Shown here: positions 25,606-35,033 of the stretch, in pieces | Position numbering within the stretch: position 1 is the first letter of the stretch | Layout of the letters: every line of letters starts with the position of its first letter | Assembly (NCBI GenBank): GCA_900769815.1 | Contig: CAAGID010000002.1 | Coordinates: 1 to 53,968 of the forward strand | Source: Clostridia bacterium | GTDB taxonomy: Bacteria > Bacillota > Clostridia > Christensenellales > QALW01 | Reading direction: 5' to 3' | DNA: 53,968 nt | Notes under the pieces: model-generated | The model's database searches: none | The model's input: only the letters and a program-made list of their open reading frames with translations | What the model was told of the DNA's origin: nothing | Made by a program: the position numbers and the translations under genes

Positions 25606-26785
25606 AAAATGTCAGAAGGTACAGGGCTCTGTAACACTTCAGATAGATGCAAAAGCAAAACAGATGAAGGCTGAAGGCAAGGACGTTGTTTCCTTTGGTG
25701 CAGGCGAGCCCGACTTTCAGACCCCTCAATATATTATTGATGCCGCTATTAAGGCTTTAACAGAAGGTAAAACCAAATACACAGCTGCCGCAGGCATTCC
25801 TGAATTAAGAAAGGCAGTTTGCAGTTTAACGAAAAAGAATTTAGGCGTTGACTGTGAATTTGACCAGGTAGTAATTTCTACCGGTGCAAAGCAGGCTCTT
25901 TTTAATGCTCTGCAGGCGATTGTAAACGAGGGCGACGAGGTTATTATTTTCACACCCTATTGGGTAAGCTATCCTGAACTTGTTAAAATGGCAGGTGGTG
26001 TTCCCGTTTTCGTAAACACTATTGAAGAAAAGGAATTCGCCATTGATTTTGATGCGCTTAATAAGGCAATTACCCAAAAAACCTGTGCAATTATTTTAAA
26101 CACACCGTCAAACCCCTCAGGTGCAGTTTTATCTGAAGAGGATATAAGAAAGATTGCTGAAATTACTAAAAAACACGATTTAATGGTTATTTCAGATGAA
26201 ATTTATGATTGTCTTCTCTATGACGGTGCAAAGCATTTCTCAGTTATGCAGATTGATGAGGATATGCGTGAAAGAACAATACTTATAAACGGTATGTCAA
26301 AAGCTTATGCTATGACAGGTTGGCGTATGGGTTATTCAGTAAGTAACAAGAAGGTTGCAAAAATGATTGCAAACTATCAGAGTCACGCAACAGGCAACCC
26401 TAATACCATTACCCAGTATGCTACTCTTGCAGCCATTGAAAACGAAAATCCCGAATATGAAAAGATGCTTACCGAGTTTGATAAGCGCAGAAAATATATG
26501 GTTAAAGCTGTAAACGACATTAACGGTTTAAGTGCACAAACGCCTAAAGGTGCATTCTACGTAATGGTATGTATCAAGGACGTCTTAGGTAAATCCTATA
26601 ACGGCAAAAAGATTTCAGGCTCAATGGATTTTGCCGAAATTCTTCTTGATGAAACTATGACAGCTGTTGTGCCAGGCGGTCCCTTTGGTCTTGACCATTA
26701 CATAAGACTTTCATATGCAACAAGTATGGAAACTATTGAAAAAGGTCTTTCAAGAATAAAGACCTTTGTTGAAGGAGCTAAATAA
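25592..26785 (+). CDS. Class I/II pyridoxal-phosphate aminotransferase (aspartate aminotransferase-like)
   Basis: 397 residues of the aspartate-aminotransferase Ib type: G-A-G-E-P-D-F-Q-T-P near the start, N-T-P-S-N-P-S-G, S-D-E-I-Y-D, the PLP lysine in G-M-S-K-A-Y-A-M-T-G-W-R-M-G-Y and R-L-S-Y-A-T near the end. It moves amino groups between aspartate-type donors and 2-oxoacids. Start ATG 25592 has AAAGGAG and lies within the preceding gene. Its TAA overlaps the ATG of the citrate-synthase-like gene by one base, suggesting joint supply of 2-oxoglutarate/glutamate (inference). Confidence 0.93.
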   Translation: MRLSEKCQKVQGSVTLQIDAKAKQMKAEGKDVVSFGAGEPDFQTPQYIIDAAIKALTEGKTKYTAAAGIPELRKAVCSLTKKNLGVDCEFDQVVISTGAKQALFNALQAIVNEGDEVIIFTPYWVSYPELVKMAGGVPVFVNTIEEKEFAIDFDALNKAITQKTCAIILNTPSNPSGAVLSEEDIRKIAEITKKHDLMVISDEIYDCLLYDGAKHFSVMQIDEDMRERTILINGMSKAYAMTGWRMGYSVSNKKVAKMIANYQSHATGNPNTITQYATLAAIENENPEYEKMLTEFDKRRKYMVKAVNDINGLSAQTPKGAFYVMVCIKDVLGKSYNGKKISGSMDFAEILLDETMTAVVPGGPFGLDHYIRLSYATSMETIEKGLSRIKTFVEGAK

Positions 26786-28194
26786 TGCTTAAAATAGATA
26801 AAAATAACAGACTTTCGGAAAACGAATACAGTTACGTGTTACAAGACGTTAAAGAGCCTGAACTTTTCCGAACCTTTTTCGAATATACCTCAATTCCTAA
26901 AGTAGGTTTTAATGAGCGTCACGTACCTATGGTTACGCCTGAGGAGTTATGGATTACCGACACAACTTTCCGTGACGGTCAGCAATCTACTTCTCCTTTT
27001 ACCGTTGAACAGATAGTAGAAATTTACAAACTTCTTTCACGTCTTTCAGGTCCTAAGGGTATTATTCGTCAGAGTGAATTCTTCCTTTACAGTGAAAAGG
27101 ATAGAAAAGCTGTTGAAAAATGTATGGAATTAGGACTCAAGTTTCCCGAAATCACAAGCTGGATACGTGCTAACCCCAAGGATTTTGAACTGGTTAAATC
27201 TATGGGTGTTAAGGAAACAGGCATCTTGGTAAGCTGTTCAGACTATCACATTTTCAAAAAAATGAATCTTACAAGAGCAGGTGCGATGGAAAAATATCTT
27301 TCTATCGTAAAGGCGGCTTTAGAGCAAGGCATCGTTCCCCGCTGTCACTTTGAAGATATTACCCGTGCCGATTTTTACGGTTTCGTAGTTCCTTTTGCAA
27401 CTGAGCTTATGAAACTTTCTGAGGAATCAGGTATTCCCATAAAAATTCGTGCTTGTGATACGATGGGCTTTGGTGTTTCCTATCCCGGTGCATCACTTCC
27501 CCGAAGCGTACCTGGTATTATATACGGTCTTCACCACTTTGCAGGCGTGCCTAGCGCACAGATTGAATGGCACGGTCATAATGATTTTTATAAGGTTGTT
27601 ACCAATGCGGCAACGGCGTGGCTTTACGGTTGTTCAAGTGTAAACTGTTCACTTATGGGCATCGGCGAAAGAACAGGCAACTGTCCCTTGGAGGCTATGG
27701 CTATTGAGTACGCTTCTCTTCGCGGCACAACTGACGGTATGGATCTTTCAGCTATTACCGACATTGCACAGTATTTCGAGGACGAGCTTGGCTATGAAAT
27801 TCCTGCAAATACACCTTTTGTGGGCAGAAACTTCAATGCAACCCGTGCAGGTATCCACGCTGACGGTATGCTTAAAAACGAAGAAATCTATAATATTTTT
27901 GATACAAAGACAATTCTTAACCGTCCTGCAACGGTAATAGTTGATGCAACAAGCGGTACTGCAGGTATTGCATATTGGATTAACGGCTATTATCACCTTG
28001 AAGGGGACCTTCAGATTGACAAGCGTGATCCCATCGTTTTGAAAATGAAAGAGCTTGTTGATAAGGAATATGCTGAAGGCAGAAACACTGCAATGGGCGA
28101 TATTGAACTTGATGCAATGCTTAAAAATATTGATGATGACGTTCATACAGCCTTTGAACATCACCATATTGCACGTAAACTGCTTGAAAAATAA
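26785..28194 (+). CDS. HMGL-family acyl-CoA condensing enzyme, probable Re-type citrate synthase
   Basis: 469 residues with a TIM-barrel condensing domain: W-I-T-D-T-T-F-R-D-G-Q-Q, C-H-F-E-D-I-T-R-A-D, W-H-G-H-N-D-F (metal His pair) and G-I-G-E-R-T-G-N. The head and overall length match the clostridial group once annotated as isopropylmalate or homocitrate synthase and shown in C. kluyveri to be Re-citrate synthase. The leucine-feedback domain of true LeuA is absent. The likely reaction is acetyl-CoA plus oxaloacetate to citrate, feeding glutamate synthesis. Homocitrate synthase is the main alternative. Confidence 0.8.
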   Translation: MLKIDKNNRLSENEYSYVLQDVKEPELFRTFFEYTSIPKVGFNERHVPMVTPEELWITDTTFRDGQQSTSPFTVEQIVEIYKLLSRLSGPKGIIRQSEFFLYSEKDRKAVEKCMELGLKFPEITSWIRANPKDFELVKSMGVKETGILVSCSDYHIFKKMNLTRAGAMEKYLSIVKAALEQGIVPRCHFEDITRADFYGFVVPFATELMKLSEESGIPIKIRACDTMGFGVSYPGASLPRSVPGIIYGLHHFAGVPSAQIEWHGHNDFYKVVTNAATAWLYGCSSVNCSLMGIGERTGNCPLEAMAIEYASLRGTTDGMDLSAITDIAQYFEDELGYEIPANTPFVGRNFNATRAGIHADGMLKNEEIYNIFDTKTILNRPATVIVDATSGTAGIAYWINGYYHLEGDLQIDKRDPIVLKMKELVDKEYAEGRNTAMGDIELDAMLKNIDDDVHTAFEHHHIARKLLEK

Positions 28195-28245
28195 TTGATT
28201 TACTGAAATTTTTTAAAAAAACTTGCATTTTTTATAAAAAAGGTA

Positions 28246-28274
28246 TGGAAATTTCTTTCAAAATAGTTTATAAT
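28246..28274 (+). promoter_or_regulatory. Probable promoter of the P-loop/thrC/trpS run
   Basis: TGGAAA (28246), a 17-bp spacer and TATAAT (28269-28274). The -35 box is only fair. Confidence 0.5.
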
Positions 28275-28305
28275 ATAGTCAAGAACATTAAGGAGGATTT
28301 TTACT

Positions 28306-28719
28306 ATGATTAAAATTATCTACGGCAAAAAAGGAACAGGCAAAACAAAAAAGATTATTGATTGTGCTAATGAAGCATCAATGACCTTGAAGGGTAACAT
28401 TGCATTCCTTTTTAACAATAAGGATTATATCCACGATCTTAAACATCAGGTTCGCTTTATCAATACAAGCGAGTACGGCATCAAGGGTGCATATCTTTTC
28501 CTTGGTTTCGTTTCCGGCCTCGTTGCTTCAAACTTTGACCTTGAAAGAATTTACGTTGACGGCTTCTTAAAGCATATGGACCGTCCTATGGAAGAACTTG
28601 AAGACCTTTTCATTAAACTTGATAAATTTGCAGGCGAAAACAGAATCGACCTTATCCTCTCAGTAAGTGCTGATAAGGCTGAAATCCCTGCATTTATGCA
28701 GAAATATCTTGTAGACTAA
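28306..28719 (+). CDS. Small P-loop NTPase of unknown function
   Basis: 137 residues. A Walker A motif G-K-K-G-T-G-K-T lies at the N-terminus, with weakly defined later motifs (R-I-Y-V-D-G-F and D-L-I-L-S-V-S). Similar short clostridial proteins are sometimes labelled PilT-like, but no pilus motif is visible. It has no membrane segment. AAGGAGG precedes ATG 28306, and thrC follows 16 bp after the stop on the same strand, so co-transcription is likely. I cannot give a function. Confidence 0.75.
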   Translation: MIKIIYGKKGTGKTKKIIDCANEASMTLKGNIAFLFNNKDYIHDLKHQVRFINTSEYGIKGAYLFLGFVSGLVASNFDLERIYVDGFLKHMDRPMEELEDLFIKLDKFAGENRIDLILSVSADKAEIPAFMQKYLVD

Positions 28720-28735
28720 TAAAGGAAAAAAGAAT

Positions 28736-30217
28736 ATGATATACACTTCCACAAGGGATTCTTCTTTGAAGTACACTGCAGCAAAATGCTTTGTCCAGGG
28801 TATATCAAATGAAGGCGGGCTGTTCGTTCCCGAAAGCTTTCCCCAATTAAGCTTAGACGAAATAGCCTCTATGTCGGAAATGTCTTATTCCGAGAGAGCA
28901 TTTACGGTGCTCTCTCATTATTTAACAGACTTTTCCAAAGAGGAATTAGAGGATTGTATTATTGGTGCTTATGGCACTAAATTTGATGAAATGGGTGTTT
29001 GTCCCCTTCATTATACTGAGGATAAGGTTGCTGTTATGGAACTTTATCACGGTCCCACACTTGCCTTTAAGGACGTTGCTCTTCAGATTTTGCCTCACTT
29101 CTTAAAGCACGCAAAGAAAAAAGAAAATGAAAACGCAACTATTCAGATTCTTGTTGCAACAAGCGGGGACACAGGTAAAGCGGCTCTTGAAGGCTTTGCT
29201 GACGTTGAGGGTATGGGTATTACCGTATTTTTCCCCAATGAAGGCGTTTCAAGAATGCAGCAGCTTCAGATGACCACTCAGGAAGGGAAAAACGTTTTCG
29301 TTTGTGCCGTTAACGGTAACTTTGACGATGCACAGACAGGAGTTAAAAAGATATTTGCCGATAACAACATTAAGGAAGAACTTTTAAAGAAAAACGTTAA
29401 GCTCTCTTCTGCCAATTCCATTAACTGGGGCAGGCTTGTACCTCAGGTAGTTTATTACTTCTCAGCCTATGCAGATATGCTTAAGGATAAGAAGATAAAA
29501 ATGGGCGATAAAATAAACTTCGTTGTTCCTACGGGTAACTTTGGCGATATTCTTGCAGGTTATTACGCTATGCGTATGGGTCTTCCCGTAAATAAGCTTA
29601 TCTGTGCTTCCAATAAGAATAACGTTTTAACTGATTTCTTTGAAACGGGCGTTTATAATGCTAACCGTGAGTTTTATAAGACTCAGTCACCTTCAATGGA
29701 TATTCTTATTTCTTCAAATCTTGAAAGGCTTTTGTTTGAACTTTCCGGTAGAGACGATGAGTTTGTTGATTCTTTAATGCAGAAGTTAAAGACAGAGGGC
29801 GAATATAAGATTACCGATCAGATGCATAAAGACCTTACAAGCGTTTTTGCAGCAGGCTATGCAGATGAAAAAACAACTGAAAAGGCTATAAAAACTATGT
29901 GGGAAGATAAAAATTACTGCATAGATACCCATACTGCAGTAGGCGTTGCCGTATATGAAAATTACAAAAAGGCAACGGGCGATAACGCTCCTTGCGTATT
30001 ACTTTCAACGGCAAGTCCATACAAATTCCCTCATTCGGTGCTTGAAGCTATCTTCGGCGAAGCACCCAAAGATGAATTTGACGCTGCAGATAAGTTAAAA
30101 GCAATGGGCGTAAAACAGCCTGAGCAGATTTCTGCTCTTAAAACTAAAGAAATTTTACATAAAACTGTTTGCAACAAGGAAGATATGCCTCAAACAGTAA
30201 TAAATTCGGTGAAATAA
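28736..30217 (+). CDS. thrC: Threonine synthase
   Basis: 493 residues, long (yeast/E. coli-type) form. It opens M-I-Y-T-S-T-R and has the PLP lysine in H-G-P-T-L-A-F-K-D-V-A-L, V-A-T-S-G-D-T-G-K-A-A, S-A-N-S-I-N-W-G-R and V-V-P-T-G-N-F-G-D. It converts O-phosphohomoserine to threonine. trpS starts 1 bp after its stop codon, so they share a transcript, though the pathways differ. Confidence 0.97.
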   Translation: MIYTSTRDSSLKYTAAKCFVQGISNEGGLFVPESFPQLSLDEIASMSEMSYSERAFTVLSHYLTDFSKEELEDCIIGAYGTKFDEMGVCPLHYTEDKVAVMELYHGPTLAFKDVALQILPHFLKHAKKKENENATIQILVATSGDTGKAALEGFADVEGMGITVFFPNEGVSRMQQLQMTTQEGKNVFVCAVNGNFDDAQTGVKKIFADNNIKEELLKKNVKLSSANSINWGRLVPQVVYYFSAYADMLKDKKIKMGDKINFVVPTGNFGDILAGYYAMRMGLPVNKLICASNKNNVLTDFFETGVYNANREFYKTQSPSMDILISSNLERLLFELSGRDDEFVDSLMQKLKTEGEYKITDQMHKDLTSVFAAGYADEKTTEKAIKTMWEDKNYCIDTHTAVGVAVYENYKKATGDNAPCVLLSTASPYKFPHSVLEAIFGEAPKDEFDAADKLKAMGVKQPEQISALKTKEILHKTVCNKEDMPQTVINSVK

Positions 30218-30218
30218 A

Positions 30219-31223
30219 ATGGATGATAAGAAAACTATTTTTTCAGGTATCCAGCCTTCAGGCTGTGTTACTATCGGAAATTATTTAGGAGCACTTCGCT
30301 CATGGAAAGAACTGCAGAATGACTATAACTGTTATTTCTGTGTTGTAGACCTTCACGCAATTACGGTACGTCAGATTCCTGCTGATTTAAGAAAGCGTTG
30401 TCTTGAACTTTATGCTGAATATATTGCCTGCGGTCTTGATCCTGAAAAGAACGTTATGTTTTTTCAGTCGCATGTGCCTCAGCACAGTGAACTTTCCTGG
30501 CTCTTGACCTGCAATACCTATATGGGCGAAATGAGCCGTATGACTCAGTTTAAGGAAAAAAGCAAAAAAGCAGGTGCAAACGTCGGCTTAGGTCTTTTAA
30601 GCTATCCCGTTCTAATGGCGGCAGATATTCTTTTATATAATACAGACCTTGTTCCTGTAGGTGCTGACCAGAAACAGCATCTTGAGCTTGCTCGCGACCT
30701 TGCTATTCGCTTTAATAATACTTATTCTGAAACCTTTACCGTGCCCGATCCCTATATTCCCAAAAACGGCGCCCGTATAATGAGCCTTCAGGATCCCTTA
30801 AGCAAGATGAGCAAGAGTGCTGAAAACGTAAACGCCTTCGTTTCTATCTTGGACGAGCCGGACGTTATTATGAAAAAGTTTGCCCGTGCGGTAACTGACT
30901 CTGATAACCGTATCGTTCACGATATTGAAAATAAGCCAGGCATTACAAATCTTATGGAAATATATTCAGCCTGCACAGGCGAAAGTATGGAAAATATTAC
31001 CCTTGCTTTTGAAAATAAGGGCTATGGCGAATTCAAAAAGGCAGTGGGTGAGGCAGTTGTTGAAACCGTTAAGCCTATTCAGGAAAATTTCAAGCGTATT
31101 ATGACCGATAAAGCCTATATTGAAAAGTGCTTTACTCTTGGTGCTGAGCGTGCGTCCTATACTGCACAAAAAACTTTATCAAAGGTGCAACGGAAGATGG
31201 GGCTTGCTTCAAGAAAACTATAA
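30219..31223 (+). CDS. trpS: Tryptophanyl-tRNA synthetase
   Basis: 334 residues, a normal class I length. G-I-Q-P-S-G-C-V-T-I-G-N-Y-L-G carries the HIGH-equivalent (T-I-G-N) and D-P-L-S-K-M-S-K-S the KMSKS loop; V-G-A-D-Q-K-Q-H-L-E-L is also diagnostic. It charges tRNA-Trp in the cytoplasm. It is directly downstream of thrC and followed by a strong terminator. There is no T-box leader. Confidence 0.98.
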   Translation: MDDKKTIFSGIQPSGCVTIGNYLGALRSWKELQNDYNCYFCVVDLHAITVRQIPADLRKRCLELYAEYIACGLDPEKNVMFFQSHVPQHSELSWLLTCNTYMGEMSRMTQFKEKSKKAGANVGLGLLSYPVLMAADILLYNTDLVPVGADQKQHLELARDLAIRFNNTYSETFTVPDPYIPKNGARIMSLQDPLSKMSKSAENVNAFVSILDEPDVIMKKFARAVTDSDNRIVHDIENKPGITNLMEIYSACTGESMENITLAFENKGYGEFKKAVGEAVVETVKPIQENFKRIMTDKAYIEKCFTLGAERASYTAQKTLSKVQRKMGLASRKL

Positions 31224-31236
31224 TTTTAAATATGAG

Positions 31237-31264
31237 ATCCACACGCTTTGTGTGGATTTTTTTT
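31237..31264 (+). terminator. Terminator after trpS
   Basis: An 8-bp stem ATCCACAC/GTGTGGAT with a 5-base loop, followed by eight Ts. Confidence 0.9.
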
Positions 31265-31447
31265 CACTAAACGGAAATATTTGTTGCCTGTAAAAGGCTT
31301 TGATATAAATATTCACAGTTGCAAAAAAAATAGAAATTTTCTATACATATATTGCTTTTTTCTATTTAAAGGGGGATTAGTTTTGGTGTATAATAAAAAA
31401 GAAAAAGTATTTTATACAAAACAATAAAAATGAAGGGTTGAAGAAAA

Positions 31448-34138
31448 ATGAAAAAACTAATTTCGATTTTGTTGCAATGTGCTTTGCTTTTTAGCGTAGG
31501 AACGGCTTCTTTTTCCGTAAATGCAGAAAAAGACGTGAATGCCGCTGATACTGCGTCGAAATACGTTGGCAAAAAGATATCTTTTACAACAGATGGACCT
31601 AATTTTATAGCAAGAAATGAGTCAGCAGAAATAAGCGGACTTAAAGATGGCGAGCATAGTATCAGTTATTTAGTGTACAATAACGGCGGTGCCGATATCA
31701 GCGTGAATATGTTCTTACAAAAGGGTGAGGAAAACTATAATGAGAATAATGGCACAACTGTTAAAATTCCTGCGTTTTCCGAGAAAAAGGTTACCTATAA
31801 TTTTACTGTTGAAAACGGTTTAATAAAGGGTTCATTGCTATCAAGTAAACAAGAAGAAGCTGTATTGGCTTTTGATATAAAACTTGCATCAGAAAACGGC
31901 CTTAATCTGATACCTGCAGGTACTGAAATAATTTTTAAATACAATAAAACAGACGGTACCGATTGTTTGAGAACTCTTGACGATCAGATTGCAAGTACTA
32001 ATGTGAGCGAAATAACAACGTTACCCAATACAGATAAAGACGCACCCACCGGTGTTGTTTATACGGCAAGTAAAGCCAGTTCTTCGCCTTGGTTTATAAC
32101 CAAACAAGAAGGAGGCTTATTTACAAAAGACGATATTAAAGACGGTAACCTTGTTTTTTCACAGTATATGTACAATGAAAACGACTTTGATCTCCATTTT
32201 ACTCCTGCATTGCAGACATTTACTAAAAGTAATTCGTGGGACGGCCGTAACGGAAAAGCAATGACCGTTGAAAAGAATTCAGGAGCGTGGATAGAAGTTA
32301 GCATTAAGGTAAACGACGATAATACAATAACTGTCGGTAATGAAAAATATCCTGTCGAAAAATTCTTTTTAAGGTTAAGTTTTTCCTGCGAAATCCCAAG
32401 AGGAACAAAATTTGTTATTACTACTGATGCCCAGAAAGTAACTAATATGTCTAAACCTATGTCTTTGGCAGAAGTTACAGGTAAAGTAACTTATAGTTCA
32501 GCATATGCAAATCCACCTGCGCCTGATAAAGTTGCAGTAGACCCAAATTTTCATATAAGCTCAGCCTTTGGCAACCATATGGTACTTCAACGGGATATGA
32601 AGGTGCCTGTATGGGGCTTCAGTACTTATATCGGCGAAACTGTAACAGTAACCTTTAAAGGACAGACAAAAACAACAACCATTCCGGAAGACGGTAAGTG
32701 GACAGTGGTATTTGATAGCATGTCTGCAGATAAAACTCCTGCTGAAATGACTGCAACATGTAACGGAAAAACCCACACTTATACAGATATTCTCGTGGGC
32801 GATGTATTCCTTATCGGCGGACAGTCTAATGCTGATATGTCATTGTCTGCCTGCGGAAATCAATATTCAACTGAATACAAGGAGCAGTTGATCGCAAGCG
32901 GCGAAGGAAACATCCGTTTCTTCCGTCAAGGCGCAACCGATGCCCTTGCAGACAGAATAACGATGAATTCGCCTCAGTATGAACCGATAAACGGTAATAT
33001 CTGGACAAGGGAAACAGTGAGCACTGCCAATACGTTCTGTGCCTCCGGCTTCTTCTTCCTTCATAATATTTATAATGTAATTGACGTCCCCGTTGGTATG
33101 GTTATGGTTGCTTCTGCAGGCTCGCCTTTAAGTCAGCTTATGTCAAAAGAAGCGTCAGATGCAACAGGATATGACAGATTCGAAAATAATATTCCCGTTT
33201 CGGGTATGTATAATGCCCTTATGAATCCGTTTGTTAAAATGAGCTTTAAAGCAATGCTTTTTGATCAAGGCGCAAGCGAGCATAATCTGGCAATAACGGA
33301 TTACGGCAAATATAATGAATATCTTAATGCGTACGTTGAAGACCTGAGAGAGAAAAACGGAAACAATTTTCCGTTCTACTATGCTCAACTTACTACTATG
33401 CCGGAAAAGCTTCTGGTTGGCAGAGGGGAACAACGCGCAGTTCAGTTTGACAGTCTTAAGGTCGTTGAAAACTCAGGTATGATAGTTACTATGGATCAAA
33501 GCGCAAAGCCAAGTGACCCTGATTATTCACATCCGAAGTATAAAGAGCCTGTTGGTCAAAGATTTGCCCGCCTTGTGCTTGCTAAATTATACGGTGTTGT
33601 TGACGAAAATTACAATATCTCACCAATGCCTGAGTATGCCGTAAGGACTGAAGACGGTATTATAATAACCTATAAATACGTTGGTGACGGATTAAAAAAA
33701 CTTGGTGGAAATGAAAAATTATTAGGCTTCGAGGCTATAACGGGTGTTATGGCTTACACTCCCGTTAACGCAACGATTATTTCGGAGAATCAGGTTCTTC
33801 TTGATACAACGGGCATTGAGGGGATTCTTGGTGTTCAATACGGCGTAAACGTAAATAGTGGCTATATTGAATTTCCTGATGACGATCCTTCACGTATTGC
33901 AAACCTTGGCAACTCCGAAAATCTTCCTTCACCTGCATTTAAGCTGAAGGTATATGCTTCCTTGGATGAAGTTCCAAAGGAGCCTACACCCACTCCTGAA
34001 GCACCTGCAGATAATACGAATACCGAAAAATCAAATAAACCGGCTATTGCCATCGGAATTGGTGCCGGCGTTGCAATTATAGGCGCTTCTGCCGCGGCAA
34101 CGGTTGTTGCATTGAAAAAAAGAAAGAAATCAAGGTAA
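31448..34138 (+). CDS. Secreted, membrane-anchored sialate O-acetylesterase-like protein
   Basis: 896 residues. A Sec signal peptide (~1-26) leads a long beta-rich region of unknown type (~30-360). The SIAE/SGNH part follows from about residue 375: H-M-V-L-Q-R-D, I-L-V-G-D-V-F-L-I-G-G-Q-S-N with the catalytic Ser, D-Q-G-A-S-E-H-N, and a late D-Y-S-H-P-K-Y-K-E-P-V-G-Q-R-F-A supplying the His. A Pro/Thr-rich linker precedes a C-terminal helix and K-K-R-K-K-S-R, which anchors it to the membrane. It probably removes O-acetyl groups from host or plant glycans at the surface. A TATAAT lies at 31389-31394; the ribosome site is weak. Confidence 0.85.
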   Translation: MKKLISILLQCALLFSVGTASFSVNAEKDVNAADTASKYVGKKISFTTDGPNFIARNESAEISGLKDGEHSISYLVYNNGGADISVNMFLQKGEENYNENNGTTVKIPAFSEKKVTYNFTVENGLIKGSLLSSKQEEAVLAFDIKLASENGLNLIPAGTEIIFKYNKTDGTDCLRTLDDQIASTNVSEITTLPNTDKDAPTGVVYTASKASSSPWFITKQEGGLFTKDDIKDGNLVFSQYMYNENDFDLHFTPALQTFTKSNSWDGRNGKAMTVEKNSGAWIEVSIKVNDDNTITVGNEKYPVEKFFLRLSFSCEIPRGTKFVITTDAQKVTNMSKPMSLAEVTGKVTYSSAYANPPAPDKVAVDPNFHISSAFGNHMVLQRDMKVPVWGFSTYIGETVTVTFKGQTKTTTIPEDGKWTVVFDSMSADKTPAEMTATCNGKTHTYTDILVGDVFLIGGQSNADMSLSACGNQYSTEYKEQLIASGEGNIRFFRQGATDALADRITMNSPQYEPINGNIWTRETVSTANTFCASGFFFLHNIYNVIDVPVGMVMVASAGSPLSQLMSKEASDATGYDRFENNIPVSGMYNALMNPFVKMSFKAMLFDQGASEHNLAITDYGKYNEYLNAYVEDLREKNGNNFPFYYAQLTTMPEKLLVGRGEQRAVQFDSLKVVENSGMIVTMDQSAKPSDPDYSHPKYKEPVGQRFARLVLAKLYGVVDENYNISPMPEYAVRTEDGIIITYKYVGDGLKKLGGNEKLLGFEAITGVMAYTPVNATIISENQVLLDTTGIEGILGVQYGVNVNSGYIEFPDDDPSRIANLGNSENLPSPAFKLKVYASLDEVPKEPTPTPEAPADNTNTEKSNKPAIAIGIGAGVAIIGASAAATVVALKKRKKSR

Positions 34139-34143
34139 TTTAA

Positions 34144-34176
34144 AAAGAGACTCTGAAAAATTTTTGGAGTCTCTTT
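34144..34176 (+). terminator. Probable terminator after the esterase gene
   Basis: A 10-bp stem AAAGAGACTC/GAGTCTCTTT. The T-run is short and partly inside the stem. Confidence 0.6.
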
Positions 34177-34204
34177 GTCTATAGCCGAAGAGAACCGAAC
34201 CCGT

Positions 34205-34262
34205 AACGCCCGGCAGGATCGATTTTGCTTACAAAACGATTTTGCCCGATTATCCTCCGATA
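34205..34262. other. Imperfect nested hairpin in the esterase-xpt gap
   Basis: An outer arm CGG-c-AGGAT with ATCCT-CCG, and an inner arm TCG-a-TTTTG / CAAAACGA with loop CTTA. It is a single copy in this window. The remainder of 34177-34408 holds the xpt promoter and nothing else I recognise. Confidence 0.3.
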
Positions 34263-34351
34263 TAAAAATTTCAATTTTGTTACAGGCACTCTGATACCTG
34301 AAAAAGGATGTAAATTAACCGACGGAAATGTGAGAAATTTGTAAAAAACAC

Positions 34352-34380
34352 TTGTTTTTAAGTTGAATTTGTGGTACTAT
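34352..34380 (+). promoter_or_regulatory. Promoter of xpt and the nucleoside ABC operon
   Basis: TTGTTT (34352), a 17-bp spacer and TACTAT (34375-34380). Only ~22 nt separate the expected start from the xpt ATG, so there is no room for a purine riboswitch. Confidence 0.55.
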
Positions 34381-34408
34381 ATCCATATATATTCTCTTGA
34401 GGTTTGTT

Positions 34409-34981
34409 ATGCAGCTATTAAAGGAAAAAATTCTTAGGGAGGGTACGGTCCTTCCCGGCAACATTTTAAAGGTAGACGGCTTTTTAAATCAACAGCTGGA
34501 TATTACCATTATTCAGGAAATCGGCAAGGAGTTTGCAAAAAGGTTTGAAGGAGAGAATATCAATAAGATTCTTACCGTTGAATCTTCAGGTATCGGCATT
34601 GCCTGTATTGCGTCGCAGTATATGAATAATGTGCCTGTTGTTTTTGGCAAAAAGCATAAAACCTCAAAAATCGGCGATGACTTTTACGCAACCAAGATTT
34701 TTTCATTTACTCATAACAGGGAATATGAAGTTACCATTGCAAAAAAGTTTGTAAATAAAGATGATAACATTTTAATTATTGATGATTTTTTAGCCAACGG
34801 CGAAGCCGTTAACGGTCTTATGGATATAATTTCTCAGGCAGGGGCTAATCTTGTAGGAATCGGTATTGCCGTTGAAAAAGGCTTTCAGGGCGGCGGCGAC
34901 GCTTTAAGAAAAAAAGGTATTAAGCTTGAATCTTTAGCGATAGTTGATTCAATGACCGATAATAGCATAACTTTCAGGTAA
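34409..34981 (+). CDS. xpt: Xanthine phosphoribosyltransferase
   Basis: 190 residues, opening M-Q-L-L-K-E-K-I-L-R-E-G as in B. subtilis Xpt. It has the purine-PRTase PRPP loop I-L-I-I-D-D-F-L-A-N-G-E-A and V-E-S-S-G-I-G-I-A. It salvages xanthine to XMP. Start ATG 34409 has TTGAGG 6-12 nt upstream. It is followed by a lipoprotein and three ABC genes for nucleoside-like uptake, a coherent purine-salvage unit. No purine riboswitch is present. Confidence 0.93.
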   Translation: MQLLKEKILREGTVLPGNILKVDGFLNQQLDITIIQEIGKEFAKRFEGENINKILTVESSGIGIACIASQYMNNVPVVFGKKHKTSKIGDDFYATKIFSFTHNREYEVTIAKKFVNKDDNILIIDDFLANGEAVNGLMDIISQAGANLVGIGIAVEKGFQGGGDALRKKGIKLESLAIVDSMTDNSITFR

Positions 34982-35033
34982 TAACAGCTCTGAGCTGAAA
35001 AATATTACAAAAAATAAAAAGGAGAGAATTAAA

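Noticed and set aside
34177..34408. Purine riboswitch upstream of xpt
   Set aside because: The expected transcript start leaves only ~22 nt of leader and no purine-aptamer sequence is visible.
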